Assembly (NCBI GenBank): GCA_030066475.1
Contig: JASJBO010000078.1
Coordinates: forward strand, 1 to 24,956
Direction of reading: 5' to 3'
DNA length: 24,956 nt
Source of the DNA: Myxococcota bacterium
GTDB lineage: Bacteria > Myxococcota_A > UBA9160 > PR03
Part shown: in pieces, positions 14,747 to 21,871 of the stretch
How positions within the stretch are numbered: the first letter of the stretch is position 1
Layout: each line of letters starts with the position of its first letter
The notes under the pieces: model-generated
Databases searched by the model: none
What the model was told of the DNA's origin: nothing
Seen by the model: the letters and a program-made list of their open reading frames with translations, nothing else
Made by a program: the position numbers and the translations under genes

Positions 14747-14843
14747 GGGATACAACGGGATACAGAGCTCAGTCGTCTGGCCTCCTGCGTTTCCGCAGGG
14801 TTAGAGCCGGAGGTTGTGGGTTCGAGTCCCGTCCAACCCGCCA
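14747..14843 (+). repeat. tRNA-3'-half-like att repeat, copy 1
   Basis: The sequence starts GGGATACAACGGGATACA (itself two imperfect repeats), followed by a small hairpin CCTGCG-TTTC-CGCAGG. It ends like the 3' part of a tRNA: a GCCGG stem strand, AGGTT variable loop, GTGGG-TTCGAGT-CCCGT T-arm, CCAACCC acceptor strand, G73 and CCA. No 5' tRNA half (expected GGGTTGG) can be placed upstream, so it is not a functional tRNA. A copy of the same layout lies at 24268-24366 in the same orientation. This is typical of an integrative-element scar. The rest of 14582-15073 holds no gene I can support. Confidence 0.6.
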
Positions 14844-15073
14844 CAAGTTTCCGGATTCGCTCTTGGGTCGCACTTGGTCGTGGGAACGAGCGCCCGCGCT
14901 TGGGGCCCGTGACGCCAGCCCTCCCTTGCTTGTCTCGCCCTGCCGAATCGAGAGGCTCGCCGACGGCTCAGCGATCGTCGGGTCACCGGGGTTCCGCGTT
15001 CTGATCGAGCCGTGCCCCGTGCAGGGGACGTGGGACGTGGCCCCGGGGTTCCATTCCGTGCGGCTGCTGCGAG

Positions 15074-16723
15074 TCAGGCGCTGCGCAGCCGGCGCGCGCG
15101 GACCAGCAGGATCGCCGCGAATGGGAGCACGAAGCCCAGGCTCGTGGTGGTGACGAGCAGCACGCCGAGCTCGCTGTAGTCGGCCGGAATCTTCACGACC
15201 CCGTCCGGGTCGCGCACCTCCCGGGTCACCAGGAAGAGCTGATTCAGGTACTTGGTGCCGAGCTGCGAGGCGGAGAGCGCCAGATTCGTGAACGAGGCCA
15301 TCACCGCGAAGTAGGTGGCCTTGAGACGGCTCGGCGCCGAGCGCGCGATCCAGGCGAGCATCGGGACCATGGCGATCTGGCCGAGCGGAGATTCGAGGGC
15401 GGTATCCACCAACGCGATGAAGCGCGCATCCACCACGCCGCCGGTGCGAGCGGCGGTCCACTCGTGGAGGCCGTAGTACATGCCCACGATCGGCAGCGCG
15501 AGGATCGTTCCGGCCACCGTGAGCGTCCCCACCACGAAGACGATCGAGCGCTCGGCCATGAAGCGGCGGAAGACGAAGAGACCGGCCAGCGTGAGTGTCG
15601 AGGCGATCAGCGAGAGCGTCGCCAGGAACTGCTGATCGAAGCCCAGATCATCGATCATCCACCAGGTGGAGCCGGCGCCGGGTCCGGGGAGCGCGCGAAA
15701 GACGAAGATCACCACGGCGGTTCCGACCAGTGTGTTGCGTGCCTGGTCGTCGAGCTCGCCCACCAGCCGCCACATCAGGAAGACCACGATTCCGAGCGAC
15801 GCGCAGAAGACGATCTCCTGCGCCGCGGGTACCTCGCCGAGCCCCACCGCGAGGGAGATGGCCGCAAAGGCCAGGCCGCCGCCGAGGATCCAGAAGTTGA
15901 TCGTGGGGCGCTCGGATTGCACCGCGAGCATCGCGTCGGCGCGTTCGGGATCGACCCCGCTCTCGATGAGGCGCCGCCGGTCGCGGCGCCGGATCGCCCC
16001 GGCCAGCAGCACGCCCAACACCGAGCAGGCCGGGATCAGGAGGGCGAGCTGGTAGACCAGCCGATAGAGGTCGACCCGCTCCTGCTCCGGGAGCCGGTCG
16101 GCGTCCCCGAGGAGATAGACGTTGGCCGCCGCCACCAGTACACCGCCTCCGATGATGGCGACGCGACCGAGGGTCTGCATCGTGGTGTGCATGAGCTTCT
16201 GCGTCTCGGGCTCGATCGGGACTCCCGAGGCGTCGAAGCGCGGCACCGCTTCCACGGTCATCGCGTCGGCGACCACGTCCTGGAGCACGAAGCCGGTCGG
16301 GGCGAGCAGCGCCGAGAGGACGTACCACGCCTCCGCCGGCATCACCTGGCGCATCGCGTCCGGCGAGCTCAGCAGGCCCACCATGATCAGGAGACTCGCC
16401 GCGATCAGCATCGCGCCCAGATAGACGAGCCCGGCCTTGTGGCTCCAGATCAGGTCGACCAGGTGGCCGACCGGCATCTTGAGCACCCAGGGCAGCCCGG
16501 CCCAGAAGCCGAGAGCCGCCAGGAACTCGGCGGAGAGCCCGAGGTAGTCCTTCACGAAGAAGGTGCCGACGATCGCGGTGAGGCCCGAGATCCCGGCCGC
16601 CACGTAGACCATGAGCGGCGGCAGGTACGAGAGCCGCATCTCGCGTCCGAGCTCGAGGAGGTTCCGGTCGATCCAGCTGGCGAGCGCGGCGAGCGGGGTT
16701 CGTCGGCGAGCGGGGTCGGTCAC
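15074..16723 (-). CDS. BT1/folate-biopterin-type MFS transporter
   Basis: A 549-aa protein with about 12-14 TM segments. The N-terminal signature LSYLPPLMVYVAAGISGLTA, FFVKDYLGLSAEFLAALGFW, AGLPWVLKMPVGHLVDL corresponds to the BT1 (folate-biopterin transporter) branch of the major facilitator superfamily. Its hallmark is a short TM1, a 'KDxLGLSpaevA' loop and a 'LPWVxKP-xGxLxD' TM2. Two features are unusual: a long charged loop in the middle (residues ~225-260) and a GVVKIPADYSELG insert near the C-terminus. The start is a GTG with no obvious SD, and the right end of an IS lies only 19 nt upstream, so the native promoter and possibly some N-terminal codons are lost. The substrate is unknown. 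Confidence 0.75.
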   Translation of the reverse strand: MTDPARRRTPLAALASWIDRNLLELGREMRLSYLPPLMVYVAAGISGLTAIVGTFFVKDYLGLSAEFLAALGFWAGLPWVLKMPVGHLVDLIWSHKAGLVYLGAMLIAASLLIMVGLLSSPDAMRQVMPAEAWYVLSALLAPTGFVLQDVVADAMTVEAVPRFDASGVPIEPETQKLMHTTMQTLGRVAIIGGGVLVAAANVYLLGDADRLPEQERVDLYRLVYQLALLIPACSVLGVLLAGAIRRRDRRRLIESGVDPERADAMLAVQSERPTINFWILGGGLAFAAISLAVGLGEVPAAQEIVFCASLGIVVFLMWRLVGELDDQARNTLVGTAVVIFVFRALPGPGAGSTWWMIDDLGFDQQFLATLSLIASTLTLAGLFVFRRFMAERSIVFVVGTLTVAGTILALPIVGMYYGLHEWTAARTGGVVDARFIALVDTALESPLGQIAMVPMLAWIARSAPSRLKATYFAVMASFTNLALSASQLGTKYLNQLFLVTREVRDPDGVVKIPADYSELGVLLVTTTSLGFVLPFAAILLVRARRLRSA

Positions 16724-16741
16724 AACGGGGTCACAACAGGC

Positions 16742-16945
16742 TGTCTGTCCTCATTATCCATCCGACGCGCTCCGATTCCCAAGGCGGGGCTCGCGGTACG
16801 GGTTCAAGCGGCCTCGCGCCAGACGTAGCGATGGTGAAGGCCGCCGACGCCAGGCAGCGCGATCACTTGGGCGCGCCGCGAGGGACGGCGCTCGATTCGC
16901 CGACCCTCGGGGAGTCTCCGAGACGGATACGGACCCGCTCGGCGG
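16742..16945 (-). mobile_element. IS481-like element remnant B (right end and 3' end of transposase)
   Basis: Begins at 16742 with TGTCTGTCCTCATTATCC, nearly identical to the right terminus of element C (18319). About 120 bp then align with 18319-18440. On the minus strand it encodes VRIRLGDSP and, after a frameshift, GVGGLHHRYVWREAA, the terminal residues of the transposase (C reads RVGGLQHRYAWREAA). Homology ends at about 16945, precisely where the neighbouring PEP-CTERM gene has its stop codon. Only ~65 codons remain; inactive. Confidence 0.75.
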
Positions 16946-18232
16946 TCAGCTGCTCGATCCGGACCTCCGTCTGCGTCCCGCGCAGGCGCCGAGCGCCCGG
17001 ACGCGCGCGAGGACGGCGAGCGCCAGCCAGGCGATCGATCCGCACCACCCAACGTCAGGCTCCGGCAGCGCGGTGATCCACACCTTCCACCGCGCCGAGC
17101 TCGCGTCGACGTGACGGGCGGCGAAGACGAGTTCGCCGTCCAACAGGCCCTGCCCCCTCACGTCGAACTGCTCGATCTGGACCTCGTCGATCGCGTCGTC
17201 GCGATCGACGAGCTTGTCGAGGGCTCCGCCGGCCGCCTGCACGTAGACGCCTTCCTGGCCCCGCTCGCCGCGACCGACGAAGGCGATCGTGCCCCGGTCG
17301 ATCGCGCACTCCCATCCGAACTCCGTGAACGTTCCGTGTCCGTACGGGATCGCGGTGTCGGTGTCGGCGACGCGTTCGAGGCCGTCGGCGCTCGCTCGGT
17401 AGACGGCGGTGGCGGCGAGTCCTTCGGGCGGCACTTCGGTGCGGCCCATGAAGCAGGCTGCGTCGGCCCTGGATCGATCGATCTGGAGTCCGGCCCCAAG
17501 GTCGAACGAGAAGATCGGAATCAACAGGTCGCCGAGGTCGGCGGAGTCCTGCGACGTGGCCCAGACCTGGGGCGGACCGAGACCGGCGGGACCGATTGCG
17601 CTCCGGACCAGGGACCACTCGATGCCGCCCGCGCGGAACTCGAGGAGGAAGTACACCACGGCCTCGGTGCCGAGCGAGGGGCCGTACGGAAGCTGCTCCT
17701 CGCCCGGCACATCGATCGCGTCGAACCCGCCATCGGGCCTGCGCGCGACCAGGGCAGAGCTGGCGCGGTACAGGAGCCAGCCATCCCACACGAACAGGGG
17801 CGACGCCTGCAGCGGACCAGGGAGGCTCGTGCCGTCTTCCAGCTCCGTGCTCGAGTCGGCCAGCAGCTCGTGCACGGATCCGTCCGACCGCCAGATCTCG
17901 AACGAGGGCAGCGGATCGTTGGGCCGAAACGGGTTGAAAGGCGCGAGCGCATGGACCCACGCACCGTCCGCGAACGCGGCTCCGAAGAACTCCAGCCTGG
18001 GGGGAGACCAGGCCGACTCGGGGTCGCCCGCGCGGGGCACGATGAGGAGCGACACGTTCGAGTCGAAGAAGCCGCGATCGATGAGGATTCCGACGGAGGA
18101 TCCGTCGAACGCGACGCGCGGGAACGCAGACGTCGCGAAGAGCTCGTCGAATCCCTCGGCGCCCGCCGCGCGCATCGAGATCCCGAGGGCGATCAGTGCG
18201 CGACGTGCCGCGCGGCGGGCGGAATGGCGCAT
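16946..18232 (-). CDS. PEP-CTERM-anchored beta-propeller-like surface protein
   Basis: A 428-aa exported protein. The N-terminus is a signal peptide with many Arg (MRHSARRAARRALIALGISM, cleavage near AGA-EG). The body is made of loose repeats of the kind RVADTDTAIPYGHGTFTEFG, WECAIDRGTIAFVGRGERGQ, EGVYVQAAGGALDKLVDRDD, AIDEVQIEQFDVRGQGLLDG, ELVFAARH. This is the repeat layout of exosortase-sorted PEP-CTERM proteins in which such units precede the anchor. It ends with ITALPEP, a hydrophobic segment (WLALAVLARVRALGACA) and RRRR, a good PEP-CTERM sorting signal. No exosortase is in the window. The gene sits between two IS pieces: its stop touches remnant B, and only ~86 bp separate its start from element C, so its native promoter may be gone. 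Confidence 0.7.
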   Translation of the reverse strand: MRHSARRAARRALIALGISMRAAGAEGFDELFATSAFPRVAFDGSSVGILIDRGFFDSNVSLLIVPRAGDPESAWSPPRLEFFGAAFADGAWVHALAPFNPFRPNDPLPSFEIWRSDGSVHELLADSSTELEDGTSLPGPLQASPLFVWDGWLLYRASSALVARRPDGGFDAIDVPGEEQLPYGPSLGTEAVVYFLLEFRAGGIEWSLVRSAIGPAGLGPPQVWATSQDSADLGDLLIPIFSFDLGAGLQIDRSRADAACFMGRTEVPPEGLAATAVYRASADGLERVADTDTAIPYGHGTFTEFGWECAIDRGTIAFVGRGERGQEGVYVQAAGGALDKLVDRDDAIDEVQIEQFDVRGQGLLDGELVFAARHVDASSARWKVWITALPEPDVGWCGSIAWLALAVLARVRALGACAGRRRRSGSSS

Positions 18233-18255
18233 GCGTTCTGGACGAACCTCCCGGG

Positions 18256-18290
18256 CCCCGCGTCCGATCCTATCGGACCCGCACCCGGGG
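18256..18290 (-). other. inverted repeat in the 5' region of the PEP-CTERM gene
   Basis: GTCCGAT-CCT-ATCGGAC is a perfect 7-bp stem, extended by outer CCCCG/CGGGG arms. It lies ~30 bp before the start codon. It may be an operator, a 5'-UTR structure or a terminator protecting against IS read-through. No U-run. Confidence 0.35.
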
Positions 18291-18318
18291 CGCCCGGATG
18301 ATCTCGTAGGGCTCTGCC

Positions 18319-19395
18319 TGTCTGTCCTCGATATCCATCCGGCGCGCTCTGACTCCGAAGGTGAGGCCTGTGATTCGGGTTCAAGCGGCCTCGCGCCAGG
18401 CATAGCGGTGTTGGAGGCCGCCCACGCGAGTGAGAGCAACCACGTTGCCCGTTGCCTCGGGCCGGGTCTCCGCCGGGCGCCCGTGGGGCGAGTCCCCCAG
18501 GCTCGTGTGGACCCGCTCGCCGTACTAGTAGGCGACATATTCGGAAAGGAGCCGCCGAAGGTGCCGTTCGCCAAGGACGATGACGTGATCGAGCAGCTCG
18601 TGGCGGCAGCTCCCGATCCACCTCTCGGCAAACGGGTTGTGCCAGGGGCAGCGGTACGCGGTTCGTACCGGTTCGATCCCGAGGTTCCGAATCGCGACCG
18701 TGACCTCCGCGGAGAAGATCGAGTCGCGATCGTAGAGGGTAGGGCGGCGTCGGATGGGAACGCCTCGCGCAGCTGCTGAATCACCCACGCAGCGGTGGGA
18801 TCTGGCGTCGGGCTGGATTCGGAGGGCGTCTCGGGAGGTAGCGCAAGACCGTGGCCAGGCTGACCGCGACGCCGAGCTTCGAGAGCTCACCGTGGATCTC
18901 TCGCGCACCCCAGGGGTTCTCGAGTGCCATCCGCTGGATGAGTCCCTGCACCTCCTTGGGGATGCGTGGCCGCCCGGCGCCACGGCGGGAGATGGAGCGC
19001 CAGTAGAGCCGGAAGCCCTTGCGGTGCCAACGAACCACCGTCTCTGGCTGGGCAACGACCAACACGTCCCGCCACCGAGGCCAGAGCTGACGGAGCGCGA
19101 TCCAGAAGGCGCGATCTACAGCGTTGAGACGAGGTCGGCGCCCAGCGTGGGCGTAAGCGGCGAGCTGTTGACGGAGAGCCAGCTCGACGAGGGCTTGCTC
19201 GCTCCGGGTGCGGAAGCAAGCGGGGATCGACCGAAGGAGCGCGGCCACGAATGAGAGTAGGGCCAGCACGACGGCAGGAGCCGGCACGATGCCGCGCATC
19301 CCCACCAGATTACCTGAGGTGGCAACACGTGCGATACGGTTCGCAATACGAGTCAGCAGCTGCGGGGACGGCGGATCCGATATTGAGTACGCACA
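18319..19395 (-). mobile_element. IS481-like element C, nearly complete but defective
   Basis: The two ends form terminal inverted repeats: the right end reads TGTCTGTCCTCGATATCC (from 18319) and the left end, on the minus strand from 19395, reads TGTGCGTACTCAATATCGG. They agree at most positions and at the following ATCCG. The interior encodes an integrase-core transposase with several lesions. The GST gene ends exactly at the left terminus. No target-site duplication is evident, and the sequence beyond the right end does not resume the GST, so a rearrangement followed insertion. Confidence 0.8.
18381..19299 (-). pseudogene. IS481-like transposase, internally deleted, frameshifted and with an in-frame stop
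   Basis: Reading 5' to 3' on the minus strand: VVLALLSFVAALLRSIPACF, an HTH region (RRPRLNAVDRAFWIALRQLW, PRIPKEVQGLIQRMALENPW, GAREIHGELSKLGVAVS), then LRYLPRRPPNPARRQ. Here about 60 codons, including the first catalytic Asp of the DDE triad, are missing. The frame resumes at TAAWVIQQLREAFPSDAA, shifts again into LYDRDSIFSAEV (second Asp) and PFAERWIGSCRHELLDHVIV (Glu). It meets a TAG after EYVAY and continues to GGLQHRYAWREAA. The stop is at 18381. It cannot make an active enzyme. Assigned to the IS481/integrase-core group from memory of related sequences. Confidence 0.8.
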
Positions 19396-20038
19396 GCGCG
19401 GAGGCATCGAGCAGGGGATCCAGCGCCAGGTGCTCGAGCCGCAGCACGTCAGGCAGCAGCGAGGCGTCCGCGAGCCCGAACATCGGGCCGGAGAGCCACG
19501 AGCGCCCCTCCAGCTCCGACTCCATGCGGTCGAGGGTGTCGAGGAACACGCGGAGCGCCCCTGCGAACTCGGGCGCCCGGACGCCGTGATCGAGGACGCT
19601 GCGCCGCGTGGCGCGTTGCAGCGGATCCGCGATCGCGTCGATGTTCGCCTCCCGCGACTCCTTCGGCTGTTGCAGCAACGCATTGCGCGGACCGAGCGCG
19701 AAGGTGACGATCGGCGCCGCCGGGTGTAGCGCCTCGTCGAGGTGCAGGAGCCAGGAGTCCACGCGATAGCGCCCGACCGCGTCGGCGGGCCGCATCGGCG
19801 GCTCGGGGAAGGCGTCGTCGAGGTACTCGACGATCAGCGAGGACTCGACGAAGACGCGCCCGTCGTGCACGAGGGTCGGCACGACATGCTTCGGCTTCAG
19901 CCTCACGTACTCCGGGGCGTGCTGCTCGCCCGCCATCAGGTTGACCTCGTGGGACGCGAACTCGATGCCCTTCTCCGCGAGTGCGAGCCGCACCTTCTGG
20001 GAGCACGTGGAGAAGCCGAAGTGGTAGAGCTCGATCAA
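19310..20038 (-). pseudogene. glutathione S-transferase, C-terminus replaced by IS sequence
   Basis: Starts at a TTG (20038) with AGGAGGAGGAAG just upstream. The TTG overlaps the TGA of the upstream crotonase gene (TTGA), so it is translationally coupled. Residues 1-75 are a thioredoxin-fold GST N-domain: LYHFGFSTCSQKVRLALAEK (SxC-xKVRLAL catalytic loop), KHVVPTLVHDG with the cis-Pro, and VFVESSLIVEYLDDAFPEPP (ES motif binding glutathione). The helical C-domain follows to LRLEHLALDPLLDA. At 19396 the frame crosses into the left end of IS element C and runs 28 IS-derived codons to a stop. Family members need about 25-30 more residues there. It may retain partial activity, but it is best called truncated. 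Confidence 0.75.
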
Positions 20039-20925
20039 CCGGCTTCCTCCTCCTGGCGGGTCCGGACGCCCTTCTTGCGATCGGCCTCGTCCAATCCGGA
20101 CATCCTCGCACCGGTGGTCCTTCCGATCTCGTCCCGATGCTCGGGGCGGTCGCACAGGTACGCGTGCATCTCCATCGCGAAGGCGCCGTCCAGGTCGTCG
20201 GCGATGCGCTGCTTCCAGGGGCGCCGGATCACGGGGACCGTCATGCGCAGCGTGGTGCGCTTGCGGGCGTTGATGCGCTCGGCGATCTCCCAGGCACGGG
20301 CGTGGAGCTTCTCGCGCGGCACCACCTCGTTCACGAGCCCGAACTCCAGGCACTTCTGGGCGTCCATGATGTCGCAGGTCAGCAGCGCGTACGCCGCCCG
20401 TTTGATGCCCAGGATCTCGATGAAGGCGCTGTGGATGCCGTCGCCGGGCACGAGACCGAGGTCGAGGTGCGGGTCCACGATCATCGCGTTGTCCGAGCAG
20501 ATCGTGATGTCACACATGAGGGCCAACTCCGTGTGCCCGCCCGGGCCCGGGATCACGCCGATCGTCGGGATCTCCACGTCGTTGATCAGGCTGATCAGCA
20601 TCCGACGCCCGTCGTAGTACATGTGCTCGTAGCTGTAGTAGGGCCGGTCATCCTCCTCCTTGGAGAAGCTGGAGTCGTCGATATTCGCGATCCAGGTGTC
20701 GCCCGTGGTGGTGAGGATCATCACCCGGTTCTCGGGGTCGGCACCGACGGTCTGGAAGGCCTGCCAGATGGCGCGGTGGAGCTCGAAGTTCCACTGCACG
20801 TCGCCGCCTAGCGTGTGCATGCGCAGCTCGATGATCCCGTCGCGCCGCTCCATCACGAAGTGCTCCTTGAAGCGTTCCCTGTATTCCTCGAACGTGGGTG
20901 TGGAGACGTATTGGGTCAGGGGCAT
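20035..20925 (-). CDS. crotonase-family hydrolase, 6-oxocamphor hydrolase (OCH)-like
   Basis: A 296-aa enoyl-CoA hydratase/isomerase-superfamily enzyme with AGGAGG before its ATG. It follows the 6-oxocamphor hydrolase subgroup rather than CoA-dependent hydratases: MLISLINDVEIPTIGVIPGP, GGHTELALMCDITI and DPHLDLGLVPGDGIH. OCH uses a His-Asp dyad plus a further His and Glu in these positions; H131, H153, D162 and E252 correspond. OCH-type enzymes hydrolyse a C-C bond in cyclic beta-diketones without CoA (retro-Claisen). Hence a ring-opening or chain-cleaving hydrolase is more likely than beta-oxidation. It is the first gene of a unit with the GST, divergent from a TetR gene and preceded by its operator. 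The actual substrate is unknown. Confidence 0.78.
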   Translation of the reverse strand: MPLTQYVSTPTFEEYRERFKEHFVMERRDGIIELRMHTLGGDVQWNFELHRAIWQAFQTVGADPENRVMILTTTGDTWIANIDDSSFSKEEDDRPYYSYEHMYYDGRRMLISLINDVEIPTIGVIPGPGGHTELALMCDITICSDNAMIVDPHLDLGLVPGDGIHSAFIEILGIKRAAYALLTCDIMDAQKCLEFGLVNEVVPREKLHARAWEIAERINARKRTTLRMTVPVIRRPWKQRIADDLDGAFAMEMHAYLCDRPEHRDEIGRTTGARMSGLDEADRKKGVRTRQEEEAG

Positions 20926-20982
20926 GTTCTTCCTCCTGGGAGAGTCGGGGAGCGGTCACTCGCTCCTGGGGGGCGAGCCAAT

Positions 20983-21035
20983 TTCACTGTTCATTCGAAC
21001 AACGAAAAGCCTAGTGGTTGCCTTGCCTTTGTCAA
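20983..21035 (-). promoter_or_regulatory. crotonase/GST promoter with TetR operator 1
   Basis: On the minus strand TTGACA (21035-21030), a 16-nt spacer and TAGGCT (21013-21008) make a promoter whose start falls in a 24-bp inverted repeat at 20983-21006. The left half is TTCACTGTTCA and the right half CGAACAACGAA, separated by TT. In each half 9 of 11 bases are symmetric or transition-related. Operator 2 at 21834-21857 shares the core TTCATTCGAACA and the final GAA. The box-to-operator distance is 23 bp here and 22 bp there. Confidence 0.7.
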
Positions 21036-21052
21036 GTGAATAAGATCGTGGA

Positions 21053-21667
21053 ATGGCGGCAGGCCCCACGACCGCGCGGCAGCGACAGCGGGAAGGCACC
21101 CGGGAGCGCATCCTGGAGGCGGCCGTCGAGGCCTTTGCCGAGAAGGGCTTCCTCGGCGCGAGCACTCGCGACATCGCCCGCCGGGCCGGCACCAACCAGG
21201 GCCTCATCACCTACCACTTCCGCAGCAAGGAGGAGCTGTGGCGTGCCGCTGCGGACCGCATCTTCGAGGGGCTGGGCGAGCGGCTCGCCGCGCGCCAGGG
21301 CGCGCTCGAGCACGCGGATCCGCGGGCGCGCGCACGGGAGGGGATCCGCGAGTACGTGCGGTTCGCGGCGGCCCACCCCGAGCTCTTCCACCTCATGGTG
21401 GACGAAGGCAAGGTCGCCGACGACCGCATGAACTGGCTGGTCGATGCCCACCTGCGACCGCGCTTCGAGGCGATCTCGCGCGGTCTGATGGAAGCCGCCG
21501 GCGTCGACGAGACCCTCCTGCCGCACGCCTTCTACGTCCTCGCGGGTGCGGCCTCGCTCATCTTCGCCGTCGCACCCGAGTGCCGGCGGCTCACGGGCCT
21601 CGACCCCGAGACCCATGAGGCCATCGAGACGCACGCCGACTTCGTGGCGCGATTGATGGTGCCGTAG
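21053..21667 (+). CDS. TetR/AcrR-family repressor of the catabolic locus
   Basis: A 204-aa regulator. Residues ~14-60 are the TetR HTH domain (GTRERILEAAVEAFAEKGFL, GASTRDIARRAGTNQGLITY, HFRSKEELW). The C-terminal domain (EYVRFAAAHPELFHLMVDEG through LPHAFYVLAGAASLIFAVAP) is of the TetR_C type that begins with an 'R-Y-xFxxxHPEL' helix. The ATG at 21053 has only a weak SD. It lies between two divergent catabolic units. Both units have near-identical 24-bp operators at their promoters, so this protein is the natural ligand-responsive repressor of both and of itself. Confidence 0.87.
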   Translation: MAAGPTTARQRQREGTRERILEAAVEAFAEKGFLGASTRDIARRAGTNQGLITYHFRSKEELWRAAADRIFEGLGERLAARQGALEHADPRARAREGIREYVRFAAAHPELFHLMVDEGKVADDRMNWLVDAHLRPRFEAISRGLMEAAGVDETLLPHAFYVLAGAASLIFAVAPECRRLTGLDPETHEAIETHADFVARLMVP

Positions 21668-21805
21668 AAGGGCGGAGCGGAGAGACGACCGGATCGTCGC
21701 TTCGCTGGCGCCGGCAAGCGGCTGGTGGGGACCCCCATTTCGTCGCGCATCCCGCGGCGGGATCCGCCGCATCGTTTGGATTCGCGTGGGAGTCAAATTA
21801 TTCAA

Positions 21806-21857
21806 TTGACAAGCCAATGGCGTTGTTGCATTCTTTGTTATTCATTCGAACAGTGAA
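21806..21857 (+). promoter_or_regulatory. monooxygenase/VOC promoter with TetR operator 2
   Basis: A perfect TTGACA (21806-21811) is followed 22 bp later by the inverted repeat 21834-21857. The left half is TTTGTTATTCA and the right half CGAACAGTGAA, with TT in between. The left half agrees with operator 1 at 9 of 11 positions when purine or pyrimidine changes are allowed. The -10 (around 21828-21834) is poor. The remaining 21668-21805 region shows no gene. Confidence 0.68.
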
Positions 21858-21871
21858 TGCAGGAGGATGCG

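Noticed and set aside
14671..14843. Intron-containing complete tRNA
   Set aside because: A GGTTGG at ~14672 could pair with the acceptor strand, but there are no D-arm or anticodon-arm halves and no group I intron landmarks in between.
14674..15153. Plus- and minus-strand frames through the tRNA-like repeat
   Set aside because: The 'GxEPTTSGSNP'-type translations are the well-known artefact of reading through tRNA 3' sequences.
16718..16740. Short tandem repeat GGTCACAACGG / GGTCACAACAGG before the transporter start
   Set aside because: Only two 11-12-bp units, which may be a target-site effect of the neighbouring IS; too short to call an operator.
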